64,000 nt of DNA from Bacillota bacterium (GTDB taxonomy: Bacteria > Bacillota > Clostridia > Lachnospirales > Lachnospiraceae): positions 124,001 through 188,000 of the forward strand of contig JAEYGZ010000036.1 in assembly GCA_023409535.1 (NCBI GenBank). Reading direction: 5' to 3'. Under the pieces are notes generated by a model. It saw only the letters and a program-made list of their open reading frames with translations. It made no database searches and had not been told where the DNA came from. The position numbers were made by a program, and so were the translations under genes. Positions within the stretch are counted from its first letter, which is position 1; every line of letters begins with the position of its first letter. Of this stretch, positions 25,941 to 34,531 are shown piece after piece.

Positions 25941-25969
25941 TTGACATATCTAAAGCAGGAAGGTATAAT
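25941..25969 (+). promoter_or_regulatory. Consensus sigma-A promoter of the amino acid ABC operon
   Basis: TTGACA (25941-25946), exactly 17 bases, TATAAT (25964-25969): a perfect match to consensus. A strong hairpin follows about 35 bases downstream, before the first gene. Confidence 0.88.
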
Positions 25970-26002
25970 TATTAGCATTAAATATATTTGGGAATAACAA
26001 GC

Positions 26003-26037
26003 AAAAGCGCTTAGATTTTTATCTAAGCGCTTTTTGT
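26003..26037 (+). terminator. Leader terminator/attenuator of the amino acid ABC operon
   Basis: AGCGCTTAGAT pairs perfectly with ATCTAAGCGCT around TTTT, flanked by AAAA and TTTTTG. It sits between a consensus promoter and the ATPase gene, so most transcripts should stop here unless an antitermination event occurs. No tRNA- or ligand-binding leader is recognisable in the short RNA upstream. Confidence 0.85.
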
Positions 26038-26052
26038 TGTTTTCACAGACAA

Positions 26053-26081
26053 GTGTGAATTGTCAGGAACATAATTCACAT
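26053..26081. repeat. Family A palindromic element, copy 3 (single hairpin)
   Basis: GTGTGAATT ... AATTCACA(T) with an 11-base centre; TTTTCACA just upstream (26039-26046) could pair alternatively with TGTGAA. It ends 21 bases before the ATPase start. Confidence 0.7.
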
Positions 26082-26102
26082 AGGAAGGGTGTGATCATTA
26101 CT

Positions 26103-26825
26103 ATGATACGACTGAATAATGTGAATAAATATTTCGGACCCCTGCATGTTTTGAAGGATATTAATCTTCACGTGAAGGAGGGGGAGAAGCTGGTTATCAT
26201 CGGACCCAGCGGCAGCGGCAAAAGCACCCTGATCAGATGTATCAATTATCTGGAGGAGCCCACAACGGGAGATATCTATATCGACGATAAGCTTTTGAAC
26301 AAACGAAACAGGATTCAGACGGTAAAGAATACTTCCGCTATGGTATTCCAGCAGTTTAACCTGTATCCGCATATGACGGTGTTAAAGAATCTGACTTTGG
26401 CACCCATCAAGCTTCAGAAAATACCGGCGGCCAAGGCGAAGGAGATGGCAATGGAATACTTAACACGTGTCGGCCTTGCAGATAAGGCGGATGCCTATCC
26501 CCAGAACCTGTCCGGCGGCCAGCAGCAGAGAGTGGCTATCGCCAGGGCTTTGACTACCAGGCAGAAGATTATCTTATTCGACGAACCCACCAGTGCACTT
26601 GATCCTGAGATGGTTCAGGAGGTCTTGGATGTTATGATAGGACTGTCCAAAGAAAATATCACTATGGTATGTGTTACTCATGAAATGGGCTTTGCAAGGC
26701 AGGTTGCCGATCGTGTAATCTTTATGGACGACGGCAGGATTCTAGAGGCCGGAACACCGGAGCATTTTTTTGAAAATCCGGAGAACGATCGGACTAAAGC
26801 ATTCTTAAGCAAAATTTTAAGATAA
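26103..26825 (+). CDS. Polar amino acid ABC transporter ATP-binding protein
   Basis: A protein of 240 residues. Walker A is GPSGSGKST (about 34-42), Q-loop FQQFNLYPH, signature LSGGQQQRVAIARAL (about 135-149) and Walker B IILFDEPTSAL (about 155-165). It is closest in type to GlnQ/ArtP ATPases. The ATG at 26103 (MIRLNNVNKYFG) is the natural N-terminus; AGGAAGGGTG lies upstream. It is followed by its binding protein and two permeases, all in one direction. Substrate is probably a polar or acidic amino acid; glutamine versus others cannot be told. Confidence 0.93.
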   Translation: MIRLNNVNKYFGPLHVLKDINLHVKEGEKLVIIGPSGSGKSTLIRCINYLEEPTTGDIYIDDKLLNKRNRIQTVKNTSAMVFQQFNLYPHMTVLKNLTLAPIKLQKIPAAKAKEMAMEYLTRVGLADKADAYPQNLSGGQQQRVAIARALTTRQKIILFDEPTSALDPEMVQEVLDVMIGLSKENITMVCVTHEMGFARQVADRVIFMDDGRILEAGTPEHFFENPENDRTKAFLSKILR

Positions 26826-26858
26826 AAATAATTTATATATATAAAGGAGGAGTTACGT

Positions 26859-27662
26859 ATGAAACAGCTGACGAAAAAAATATGTGCCGGGCTTTTGGTA
26901 ACCTCAATGTTATTTGCGCTTACTGCCTGTAAGGGAAACACCGAATCAGTAGCCGCAATCAAGAAGGATGGTGTGTTAAAAGTCGGATGCAAGCAGGATG
27001 TTCTGAATTTCGGCTATCTTAATCCGGAAACCAATTCCTATGAGGGACTTGAAATTGACATTGCCTATGAGATAGCAGCAGAGATCTTTGACTGCTCAGT
27101 GGAAGAAGCGAAGGATAAGGTGGAATTTACCGGTGTGAATGCAACCACCAGAGGTCCGTTACTTGATAATGGCGAGATTGACGTTGTACTTGCAACCTTC
27201 ACGATTACAGAGGAGAGAAAGCAGAGCTGGAATTTCTCCGCACCATATTATACCGATGCGGTAGGGTTCCTGGTACTTAAGGATTCTGGCATCCAGACTA
27301 CCGAGGATTTGGAAGGCAAGGTGATCGGTGTGTCCAATGCAGCAACCACAAAGGATGCTGTAACTGAATATCTTGGCGGTAAGGAAATTAATGTGACCTT
27401 TAAGGAATTTGATACTTATCCGAACATTAAGGTTGCTTTATCCTCCGGAAATATCGACGTATTCTCCGTAGACCGCGGTATCCTCTCAAGCTATGCGGAT
27501 GATACCACCTTCATGCTGGAGGACAGATTCAAGGAGCAGGATTACGGAGCCGCAACCAAGCTGGATAATAAAGAATTAACGGAATTGGTTGATAAAGTGA
27601 TAAAAGACATGATTGCCGACGGAAGAATGGATGAATATAAGGAAAAATATAATCTTAAGTAA
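26859..27662 (+). CDS. Amino acid ABC transporter substrate-binding lipoprotein
   Basis: A protein of 267 residues. Signal peptide with lipobox LTAC, lipidated Cys at residue 24, then a type 3 periplasmic-binding domain (about 40-265) with GVLKVGCKQDVLNFGY, EGLEIDIAYEIA and a hinge typical of polar amino acid receptors. It would sit on the outer face of the membrane and deliver ligand to the two permeases. AAAGGAGGAG precedes the ATG. There are 33 bases after the ATPase gene. Confidence 0.93.
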   Translation: MKQLTKKICAGLLVTSMLFALTACKGNTESVAAIKKDGVLKVGCKQDVLNFGYLNPETNSYEGLEIDIAYEIAAEIFDCSVEEAKDKVEFTGVNATTRGPLLDNGEIDVVLATFTITEERKQSWNFSAPYYTDAVGFLVLKDSGIQTTEDLEGKVIGVSNAATTKDAVTEYLGGKEINVTFKEFDTYPNIKVALSSGNIDVFSVDRGILSSYADDTTFMLEDRFKEQDYGAATKLDNKELTELVDKVIKDMIADGRMDEYKEKYNLK

Positions 27663-27745
27663 AAAAGCTTTTTCCAAGGATGGAACAGGATTCGCCATCC
27701 TCGGCGAATGAGTGCTTAGATTAGGATAAGACGGGGGTGGTGAAT

Positions 27746-28456
27746 ATGTCCAAATTATTTGACGCACATCGTTGGTTACGTCTCCTGGGAGATTTTGACC
27801 AGTTTCTGGCCGGCATGAAAACCACCTTTGCGGTTTCACTGGCAGGTTTGCTATTGGCCCTGGCCTTGGGTATTATCTTTGGATTGCTGTATACGACCAA
27901 GAGGAAGCCTCTGCAGCTAATCACAAGAATTTATGTGGAATTCTTTCAAAATACACCGCTGGTGGTTCAGATTTTCTTTTATTCCTTTGGGCTTCCGATG
28001 ATAGGAATTCGGCTTCCGGAACTGATGGTGGGGAGCCTTGGTGTCGGATTGTATCACGGAGCATATATCGCCGAGGTGATCCGCAGCGGTATTGAGGCAA
28101 TTCCCAAGGGACAGATTGAAGCTGCGGAATCTCAAGGCTTCCGGTATCTGCAGATTATGAAGTATATCATTCTGCCGCAGACCATGAAAATTATCCTGCC
28201 TCCGCTGACCAATCAGGCCATGAACCTGATTAAAAACACCTCTGTTCTGGCGATGATTGCAGGTATGGATATTATGTACTTTGCAAAATCCTGGGCCGGG
28301 AACAGCGGCTTTTTCTATCAGGGGTATCTGAGCGCAGGATTATTGTATTTTGCGATATGTTTCCCTCTTGCCAGACTGACGGCAGCCTTGGAGCTTAGAG
28401 CGAAGCAGCTTCCCGCTTCAAAAAAACCGGGTGATAAGAGGGAGGCGGGCCTATGA
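27746..28456 (+). CDS. Amino acid ABC transporter permease (first)
   Basis: A protein of 236 residues with about five membrane helices and the EAA loop GIEAIPKGQIEAAESQGF (about 114-131) that contacts the ATPase. The ATG at 27746 is used with GGGGGTGG upstream; two GTG codons at 27737 and 27740 are in frame and fall inside that purine-rich site. The 3' end overlaps the next permease by four bases (ATGA), so the two are translated together and form a heterodimeric channel. Confidence 0.93.
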   Translation: MSKLFDAHRWLRLLGDFDQFLAGMKTTFAVSLAGLLLALALGIIFGLLYTTKRKPLQLITRIYVEFFQNTPLVVQIFFYSFGLPMIGIRLPELMVGSLGVGLYHGAYIAEVIRSGIEAIPKGQIEAAESQGFRYLQIMKYIILPQTMKIILPPLTNQAMNLIKNTSVLAMIAGMDIMYFAKSWAGNSGFFYQGYLSAGLLYFAICFPLARLTAALELRAKQLPASKKPGDKREAGL

Positions 28457-29109
28457 ATATTGTATTTAATCAGGCAAATTTATTCTTTATGCTGGACGGC
28501 TTGAAGCTGACACTGATCATCTCTGTGGTAACGATATTGTTAAGTCTTGTGATCGGTACCCTACTGGCAATTGTCCGAAATTATGCCCGCGGACCCTTGC
28601 TCCCTTTGGCAAAAATCGTTGGAGCCTATATTGAGTTCTTTCGCTGTACCCCGAATATTTTATGGATCTTCTTTTTCCGGTTCACCATACCCGGCAACGT
28701 CCTGGGAAAGGAGATATTTGCATTCACCTTATTTACATCGGCAGTTATGGCGGAGATCATCCGCGGAGGCTTAAATGGCATACCGAAGGGGCAGTTTGAA
28801 AGTGCAAGATCACAGGGCTTTCATTTTCCGGCGATGATGATGCACATCATCCTTCCGCAGACTTATAAGAAGATCATTCCCTCCACCCTGTCCCAGATGA
28901 TTACGGTGATTAAGGATACCGCTTATCTTAAGGCGGTGGACATTGCGGAGCTTTCCAGAAATACCGACATTGTTATGGGTAAGGCAGTAACAGCGGCGGA
29001 GATTATGTCCCTATTCGCTTTCCTGGCTGTGGTTTATTTTGTCATCTGTTTTATACTGTCCGTAACTGTCCGGGCTTACCAGAAGCGGGTAACGCCTCAA
29101 ACCGAATAA
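28453..29109 (+). CDS. Amino acid ABC transporter permease (second)
   Basis: A protein of 218 residues, similar in fold to the first permease, with EAA loop GLNGIPKGQFESARSQGF (about 111-128) and membrane helices near residues 10-35, 55-80, 90-110, 150 and 185-210. GGAGGCG lies before the ATG. It ends the four-gene operon and is followed by a hairpin AAAGAATTGTA...TATAATTCTTT (29132-29170) with a T run. Confidence 0.93.
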   Translation: MNIVFNQANLFFMLDGLKLTLIISVVTILLSLVIGTLLAIVRNYARGPLLPLAKIVGAYIEFFRCTPNILWIFFFRFTIPGNVLGKEIFAFTLFTSAVMAEIIRGGLNGIPKGQFESARSQGFHFPAMMMHIILPQTYKKIIPSTLSQMITVIKDTAYLKAVDIAELSRNTDIVMGKAVTAAEIMSLFAFLAVVYFVICFILSVTVRAYQKRVTPQTE

Positions 29110-29131
29110 GTACCGAACTTGCAAAATAACA

Positions 29132-29173
29132 AAAAGAATTGTATTATCTTAAGGATGGTATAATTCTTTTTTA
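29132..29173 (+). terminator. Rho-independent terminator of the ABC operon
   Basis: AAAGAATTGTA pairs with TATAATTCTTT (one G-T pair) followed by TTTTTA. Confidence 0.75.
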
Positions 29174-29237
29174 TGATTAAAAATCTATCTGATTTGAAAT
29201 CCTTGCAATAAAGTGAGCTATGAAATGGGGTATTTCT

Positions 29238-29785
29238 ATGTACTGTATCAATTGCGGTTCTGAATGCGAACAATTTATGGATGGAGAAGTTCAAAGATAT
29301 CGCTGCCCGTCCTGTAACTATATCAGTTACAAAATCCTTCTCCCTGTGTCTCAATTCTGGTGGTGAACGATCAGGGGCAGGTGCTGCTTGGGAAAAGGCA
29401 TAAGGCTTCTATCTTTCCGGAGAAGTGGTGCTTGCCATGTGGTTATATTGAATATGGAGAAACCTATGTGGATGCGGCAATCCGGGAAGTGAAGGAGGAA
29501 GTCGGGATAACCGTAACTCTGGACGGGATTATTAATGTAGTTTCAAATTGTTTTGAAATTGGTGTTAGTTCTTTGGTAATTGTGCTGCTTGCGAAATACC
29601 ATGGGTCGGAAAAACCTGTGCCGGGAGATGACATTACAGAGACGGACTGGTTTGACTTGGATGGAACGCTTCCCTGTCTGGCATTTGAGGCAGATGAATT
29701 CATTATCGCTAAATACAGAGAAAGTGTGAAGAAATACGGAGAAATCACGGTACTGAAACTTGAAGGTAATGCCTTTTCATCTTAA
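29238..29785 (+). pseudogene. Nudix hydrolase with N-terminal zinc ribbon, frameshifted
   Basis: The first frame (from ATG 29238) encodes MYCINCGSECEQFMDG and RYRCPSCNYISYK, a CxxC...CxxC zinc ribbon, and stops at 29364. The second frame continues NPSPCVSILVVNDQG and the Nudix box GYIEYGETYVDAAIREVKEE (Gx5Ex7REVxEE) to 29785. Joining them needs one extra base near the A run at 29331-29334. The joined product would be about 182 residues, a normal length for zinc-ribbon Nudix enzymes of NADH pyrophosphatase or MutT type. Either a recent pseudogene, slippage, or a base-calling error in AAAA. Confidence 0.8.
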
Positions 29786-29820
29786 TGCGCATCTTTGCAA
29801 TAACTTTATCAGATTGCTTC

Positions 29821-29849
29821 TTGACAATATGGAAGAAGTCGGGTAAGAT
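29821..29849 (+). promoter_or_regulatory. Sigma-A promoter of the pheST T-box transcript
   Basis: TTGACA (29821-29826), 17 bases, TAAGAT (29844-29849). Transcription would start near 29856, directly at the base of the T-box leader. Confidence 0.75.
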
Positions 29850-29855
29850 ATGGGA

Positions 29856-30096
29856 AAATGATAATAACGTTGAAGGTGAATGTAGTAGGATGTATTTTCC
29901 CGCCAGAGAGAAGCTGTCACCGGCTGAGAGCAGCTTCAGGGTTCAGATATATTACGAAGTTCGGCACCGGAGTTGCTTTTTGAAAGAGAAGCCGGTTCAG
30001 TTCCGTTATGACTGCCGAGGAGTCTTATCGTTAAGGCTTGAATTTGGGTGGTACCACGATGCTTTCGTCCCTGTTGGGGCGGGAGCTTTTTTGTTG
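29856..30096 (+). promoter_or_regulatory. T-box leader, phenylalanine specific
   Basis: The conserved T-box TGGGTGGTACCACG is at 30045-30058, followed by terminator CGTCCC-TGTT-GGGGCGGGAGC and a T run (30066-30092). Stem I carries GAAGCTG/CAGCTTC at its distal end; GGTG (29875) pairs with CACC (29965) and GTAGTA with TATTAC, leaving GAAGTTCGG as the specifier loop with UUC at 29960-29962. UUC reads Phe, matching the pheS gene downstream. Uncharged tRNA-Phe binding should favour the antiterminator and allow pheST transcription. Confidence 0.92.
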
Positions 30097-30201
30097 TTTT
30101 CAGCAAAGGTGATGTTTGCAAGCTTTATGGTATGGTCTTGAAGTTTCATCCGTGGATATAAGGATAAGGTAAATGATTTTAGAAATATAGGAGGAATGAA
30201 A

Positions 30202-31242
30202 ATGTTAGAAAACCTGGAACGAATCAAAGAACAGTTTACATCTGAGTTAGACTCCGTGAACCTGAAGGAGGAACTGGAGCGAATCCGAGTATCCTTCCTG
30301 GGCAAGAAGGGGCTTGTAACTGAGGCACTGAAGGATCTGCGCAATCTGGATGCGGAAGCAAAGAAGCTTGCCGGTATGCAGGTGAATTTACTGAAGGATG
30401 AGATTGAGAACGCCATTGTGGATTATCAGAAGAAGCTGGAGGAGAAAGAATATCAAAGAGAGCTTGAGAAGGCGGAACGCTATGATTTCTCCATCCCTAA
30501 CGATAAGCCGGTGGGCACCATGCATCCCATTACTATTGTACAGAAGCGGATCGAAGACATCTTTAAAACCATGGGCTTTATCATCGAGGATGGTCTGGAA
30601 ATACAGACGGAATTTAATAACTTTGAAGGTGTGAATATTCCGAAGAATCACCCTGCAAGAGATATGACCGATACCTACTATCTTGAGAACGGTCAGCTTT
30701 TAAAGACTCATACCTCCGCTGCCCAGAATGCGATTATGCGTAAATACGGTGCGCCGAAGCCGGGTGAGCCCCTCAGGGTTTTGTTTCCGGGAAGATGCTT
30801 CAGAAATGAGAATATTGATGCCAGCCATGAGAATACCTTCTTTCAGCTGGAGGGCATGATGATCGGGGACGATATCTCCATCTCCAATCTGATCTACTTC
30901 ATGAAGGTACTGTTATCCGAGGTGTTTGAGAGAGATGTGAAGGTACGTCTTCGACCGGGTTTCTTCCCCTTCGTGGAACCGGGCTTTGAGCTTGATATTA
31001 ACTGTGCCATCTGCGGCGGTACCGGCTGTCCTACCTGTAAGCAGTCCGGCTGGTTGGAGCTTTTGCCCTGCGGCATGATTCATCCTAATGTACTTCGTCT
31101 TGGCGGTATAGATCCTGAGAAATATACCGGCTTTGCATTCGGACTTGGTTTAACCAGACTTGCAATGATGAAGTATAACATTAAGGATATTCGTCTCTTC
31201 AACAGCGGTAATTTAAAGCAGCTGAAGAAGTTCACAGTATAG
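30202..31242 (+). CDS. pheS: Phenylalanine-tRNA ligase alpha subunit
   Basis: A protein of 346 residues. N-terminal coiled coil (about 1-90) for tRNA binding, then the class II core with motif 2 PGRCFRNENIDASHENTFFQ (about 197-216) and motif 3 GFAFGLGLTRLAMMKY (about 311-326). A CxxC pair ICGGTGCPTC is at about 274-283. The ATG at 30202 is preferred because AGGAGG is 7 bases upstream; ATG 30196 is one base from it. It pairs with PheT as an alpha2-beta2 enzyme and is controlled by the T-box leader. Confidence 0.96.
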   Translation: MLENLERIKEQFTSELDSVNLKEELERIRVSFLGKKGLVTEALKDLRNLDAEAKKLAGMQVNLLKDEIENAIVDYQKKLEEKEYQRELEKAERYDFSIPNDKPVGTMHPITIVQKRIEDIFKTMGFIIEDGLEIQTEFNNFEGVNIPKNHPARDMTDTYYLENGQLLKTHTSAAQNAIMRKYGAPKPGEPLRVLFPGRCFRNENIDASHENTFFQLEGMMIGDDISISNLIYFMKVLLSEVFERDVKVRLRPGFFPFVEPGFELDINCAICGGTGCPTCKQSGWLELLPCGMIHPNVLRLGGIDPEKYTGFAFGLGLTRLAMMKYNIKDIRLFNSGNLKQLKKFTV

Positions 31243-31260
31243 AGTCGGGAGGCTATTATT

Positions 31261-33645
31261 ATGTATATTTCAATGAATTGGATATCAGAATTCACGGATT
31301 TATCCGGAGTTAATTTAAAAGAATTAATAGGCAGATTTACTTTATCCACGGCAGAAGTGGAGGGAATAGAAGAAAAGGGAAAGGATATCCGCGGCGTGGT
31401 TGTCGGCAAGATTATCGAGATCAAGGATCATCCGAATTCCAAGAAGCTTCATCTGGTAAAGGTGGATATCGGCAAAGAGGTAGTGGATTGCGTCTGCGGT
31501 GCACCGAATGTATTTGTCGGAGCGGTGGTACCCTTTGCTGCACTTGGAGGCCAGGTAGGTGAACTGGAGATTAAGGAAGCAAAGATTGCCGGTGAAACCA
31601 GCCATGGTATGTGCTGTTCCGAGAAGGAGCTTGGGATCAGCGAGGATCATTCCGGTCTGATGATTTTAGAGGATAGTTATCCGTTGGGTGCGGATATTAA
31701 GTCAATCATGCAGATTGAAGATACCATCTTTGAGGTGGACAATAAATCCTTAACGAACCGTCCTGACCTATGGGGTCATTACGGTATCGCCAGAGAGATT
31801 GCTGTATTGACAAAGAGACCCCTGAAGTCTTTGGAGGTAACAGATACCAGCATTTATAAAGCACTGAAGGCGATTGATGTGAAGGTGGAGAATGTGGAAA
31901 AGACCTTCCGCTACAGCTGTATCTCCATCGGTAATATTACACAGAAGAAATCCCCTATCAATATGAGAATCCGCCTGAACTACTGCGGCATGAGATCCAT
32001 CAACCTGCTTGCGGATTTGACCAATTACCTCATGATGGAGCTTGGCCAGCCTATGCATGCCTTTGACAATCAGAAGGTATCAACGATCCGTGTCAAGACT
32101 TATCCTGAGACAGTGAACTTCACAACCCTGGACAGTGTAGAGCGTAAGGTGGATACGGATACCCTGCTGATCTGCGATGAGAAGGAGCCGGTGGCAATCG
32201 CCGGAATCATGGGCGGTGAATTATCCGAAATTACTGCAGATACGGATTCGGTGTTGCTTGAATCGGCCAACTTTGACGGTGTATCTGTCCGCAAATCCGC
32301 TACCAGGCTTGGCCTTCGTACCGATGCAAGCTCACGGTATGAGAAAACCCTTGATCCGGAGCTTACAATTCCTGCGATTGAGCGATTTGTCAAACTGCTG
32401 ACTGACATTGATCCGGGTGTGCAGGTAACATCCGCTCTGACAGACTGCTATGTAAAGAAGTATGATACCCTTCGGATAGATTTTGATAAGGCCTATGTGG
32501 ATAAATATACGGGAATTGACATTTCCGGCCATCAGATTGAGGAAACCCTGACGGCACTGGGCTTTGATGTCACCCGCAGTCAGGATGCCTTCAGCCTTGT
32601 GGTTCCCAGCTGGAGAGCAACGAAGGATGTTACCATGAAGGCGGATATTATTGAGGAGATTACCCGTATCTACGGTTATGATAACTTTAATATCATCTCT
32701 ACGAAGAGCTTCCTTGTGCCAATTCGTCACAGCATCCTGAGAAGCAATGAATACCGCATGAAGGAGCTGCTGGCACAGCGTTTTGCCATGAATGAGGTGC
32801 ACAGCTACATCTGGTATGAGAGTAAGCTAAACAAGGAATTAGGCATCATAACTGAGCCGAATATCCGTATTGTTAATTCCTTAACCGCCGAAAATGATAC
32901 GATTCGTGCCACCATCATCCCGAGTCTTCTTGGCTTTGTATCCAAGAATGCGGATAGCTTTCCTGAGATGGGGATGTATGAAATCGGCCGTGTTGCAAAT
33001 GGCCTTCGTGGGGACGGATTGGCTGATGAGCGCAAGAAGCTCGCCTTTGTGGTAGCCAGCAAGAAGCTGACAGAGAAGGAAGTATATTTTAAATGCAAGG
33101 AAATCATCGAACAGGTCATTACCGCAATTAAGAATGCCGTTCCATCCTTTGCAGTAAAGGAGGAGTTGGCAAAATACAATTACATTCATCCTGTAAACAG
33201 TGCGGCTGTGTTGCTTCAAGGTGAGGAGATCGGGTATTTTTCCGTTCTTAACCCGCGAGTGAAGAATAAGATCGATAAGAAGCTAAATGCAGCCTTTGCA
33301 GAAATTGATATAGAAAGCCTTGAGAAAGTGGGGGCAGAACCTCTGCGATATACAGAAGTATCAAAATATCCGGGCGTTACCATTGACTTAAGCTTACTTA
33401 CCGGTAAATCCCTTCGCTATGAGAATATCGTAAGCTATATCACAGAGTATCCATGTGATTATCTGCAGGGACTGCGTTTGATTGATGTGTTCGAGGATGA
33501 GAAGCTGCTGCCGGGTAAGAAGAGTGTCACCGTCCGTCTGGAATTCGGTTCTATGGAACGAACTCTGGAGGGTACTGAAATTCAGGCAATGGTGGATGAA
33601 ATATTGTCCATCCTGAGTGGAAAGGGGATCGAGATCAGAAAGTAA
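31261..33645 (+). CDS. pheT: Phenylalanine-tRNA ligase beta subunit
   Basis: A protein of 794 residues, full length. In order: EMAP-like tRNA-binding domain (about 40-150, with VGKIIEIKDHPNSKKLHLVKV region), B3/B4 editing domain (about 205-380), B5 domain (about 405-475), catalytic-like domain, and a C-terminal ferredoxin-fold anticodon-binding domain (about 700-794). GGGAGG precedes the ATG by 8 bases. It lies 18 bases after pheS. Confidence 0.96.
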   Translation: MYISMNWISEFTDLSGVNLKELIGRFTLSTAEVEGIEEKGKDIRGVVVGKIIEIKDHPNSKKLHLVKVDIGKEVVDCVCGAPNVFVGAVVPFAALGGQVGELEIKEAKIAGETSHGMCCSEKELGISEDHSGLMILEDSYPLGADIKSIMQIEDTIFEVDNKSLTNRPDLWGHYGIAREIAVLTKRPLKSLEVTDTSIYKALKAIDVKVENVEKTFRYSCISIGNITQKKSPINMRIRLNYCGMRSINLLADLTNYLMMELGQPMHAFDNQKVSTIRVKTYPETVNFTTLDSVERKVDTDTLLICDEKEPVAIAGIMGGELSEITADTDSVLLESANFDGVSVRKSATRLGLRTDASSRYEKTLDPELTIPAIERFVKLLTDIDPGVQVTSALTDCYVKKYDTLRIDFDKAYVDKYTGIDISGHQIEETLTALGFDVTRSQDAFSLVVPSWRATKDVTMKADIIEEITRIYGYDNFNIISTKSFLVPIRHSILRSNEYRMKELLAQRFAMNEVHSYIWYESKLNKELGIITEPNIRIVNSLTAENDTIRATIIPSLLGFVSKNADSFPEMGMYEIGRVANGLRGDGLADERKKLAFVVASKKLTEKEVYFKCKEIIEQVITAIKNAVPSFAVKEELAKYNYIHPVNSAAVLLQGEEIGYFSVLNPRVKNKIDKKLNAAFAEIDIESLEKVGAEPLRYTEVSKYPGVTIDLSLLTGKSLRYENIVSYITEYPCDYLQGLRLIDVFEDEKLLPGKKSVTVRLEFGSMERTLEGTEIQAMVDEILSILSGKGIEIRK

Positions 33646-33768
33646 GTTAAGCCGGCAATACGTTTTTCTGGCATAATAGAACAAGTCCCCGTATATGCAT
33701 TTCCTGAGAGTGAATTTAAGCGTTCGTATTGTGGATAACGAGCCGCTTAAAGTGCCGGGATGTGGATA

Positions 33769-34323
33769 ATGAGTATTCAGCATAAGGGAACAGCTACAAT
33801 TGAAACGATACGATTGGTCCTGCGACGGTTTGAAGAAAAGGACGCAGGCGACATGTTCCGTAATTGGGCCGGTGATCCTGAGGTTTGCAAATACCTCTCC
33901 TGGGGACCGTATGCAAGCGTGGATGCTTCACGCAGGAGAATATTGAACTGGATTGACAGCTATCGCCGCAATAACGTCTATGTATGGGTAATTGAATACA
34001 AGAAAAATGGAAATGCCATAGGCTCCATTAGTCTGGAGATAGCCGACGACAACGCGGGCTCCTGCGAGGTTGGATATTGTCTTGGTAAGGAATACTGGAG
34101 TCAGGGTATTATGACAGAGGCGCTCTTTGCAGTGATGCATTTCCTCTTCTATGAGGTGGGATATCAACGGATACAGGCAAAGCATGATGTTCTGAATGTT
34201 GCTTCAGGCAAGGTGATGCAGAAGGCAGGTATGACCTATGCAAAAACAGAACAGCGGGTTGGAATCAGAAAGGATGGCACCTACTACGACTGCAATGTGT
34301 ATGTAAAGTGGAAAGAGGAGTAA
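33769..34323 (+). CDS. GNAT family N-acetyltransferase (RimJ/RimL type)
   Basis: A protein of 184 residues of the Acetyltransf_3 type: N-terminal ETIRLVLRRFEEKDAGDMF, core beta strands with GSISLEIADDNAGSCEVGY and the acetyl-CoA loop YWSQGIMTEAL (about 106-116), then VLNVASGKVMQKAGM. Substrate unknown; relatives modify ribosomal protein N-termini or small amines. The ATG at 33769 gives the usual N-terminus; ATG 33760 is in frame and neither has a strong site. A clear terminator follows. Confidence 0.88.
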   Translation: MSIQHKGTATIETIRLVLRRFEEKDAGDMFRNWAGDPEVCKYLSWGPYASVDASRRRILNWIDSYRRNNVYVWVIEYKKNGNAIGSISLEIADDNAGSCEVGYCLGKEYWSQGIMTEALFAVMHFLFYEVGYQRIQAKHDVLNVASGKVMQKAGMTYAKTEQRVGIRKDGTYYDCNVYVKWKEE

Positions 34324-34350
34324 GAAGCCTTTGATTTAATTGTAAATGAG

Positions 34351-34402
34351 AACATGGGAAGGATGCTTGAGCTCAAAAACATCCTTCCCATGTTCTTTTT
34401 AT
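34351..34402 (+). terminator. Rho-independent terminator
   Basis: AACATGGGAAGGATG pairs perfectly with CATCCTTCCCATGTT around a loop containing CTTGAGCTC, followed by CTTTTT. Confidence 0.92.
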
Positions 34403-34531
34403 GTCAGATAAATTCGAATGCCGGTTTATCCTATCGGTACTTATTCACGATGGTATTGCATTGTTTTATCATTTGGTGGTAATATATGGTTTAGATACAA
34501 TCTGCTTAAACCGAAAGGGAGGAAATTAAAT

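Noticed and set aside
25970..26002. A T-box or known riboswitch in the ABC operon leader
   Set aside because: Only about 30 bases lie between the promoter and the terminator, too short for those classes, and no T-box sequence is present.
29785..30141. Open frames on both strands over the pheS leader
   Set aside because: The region is fully explained by a T-box leader with promoter, specifier, T-box sequence and terminator.
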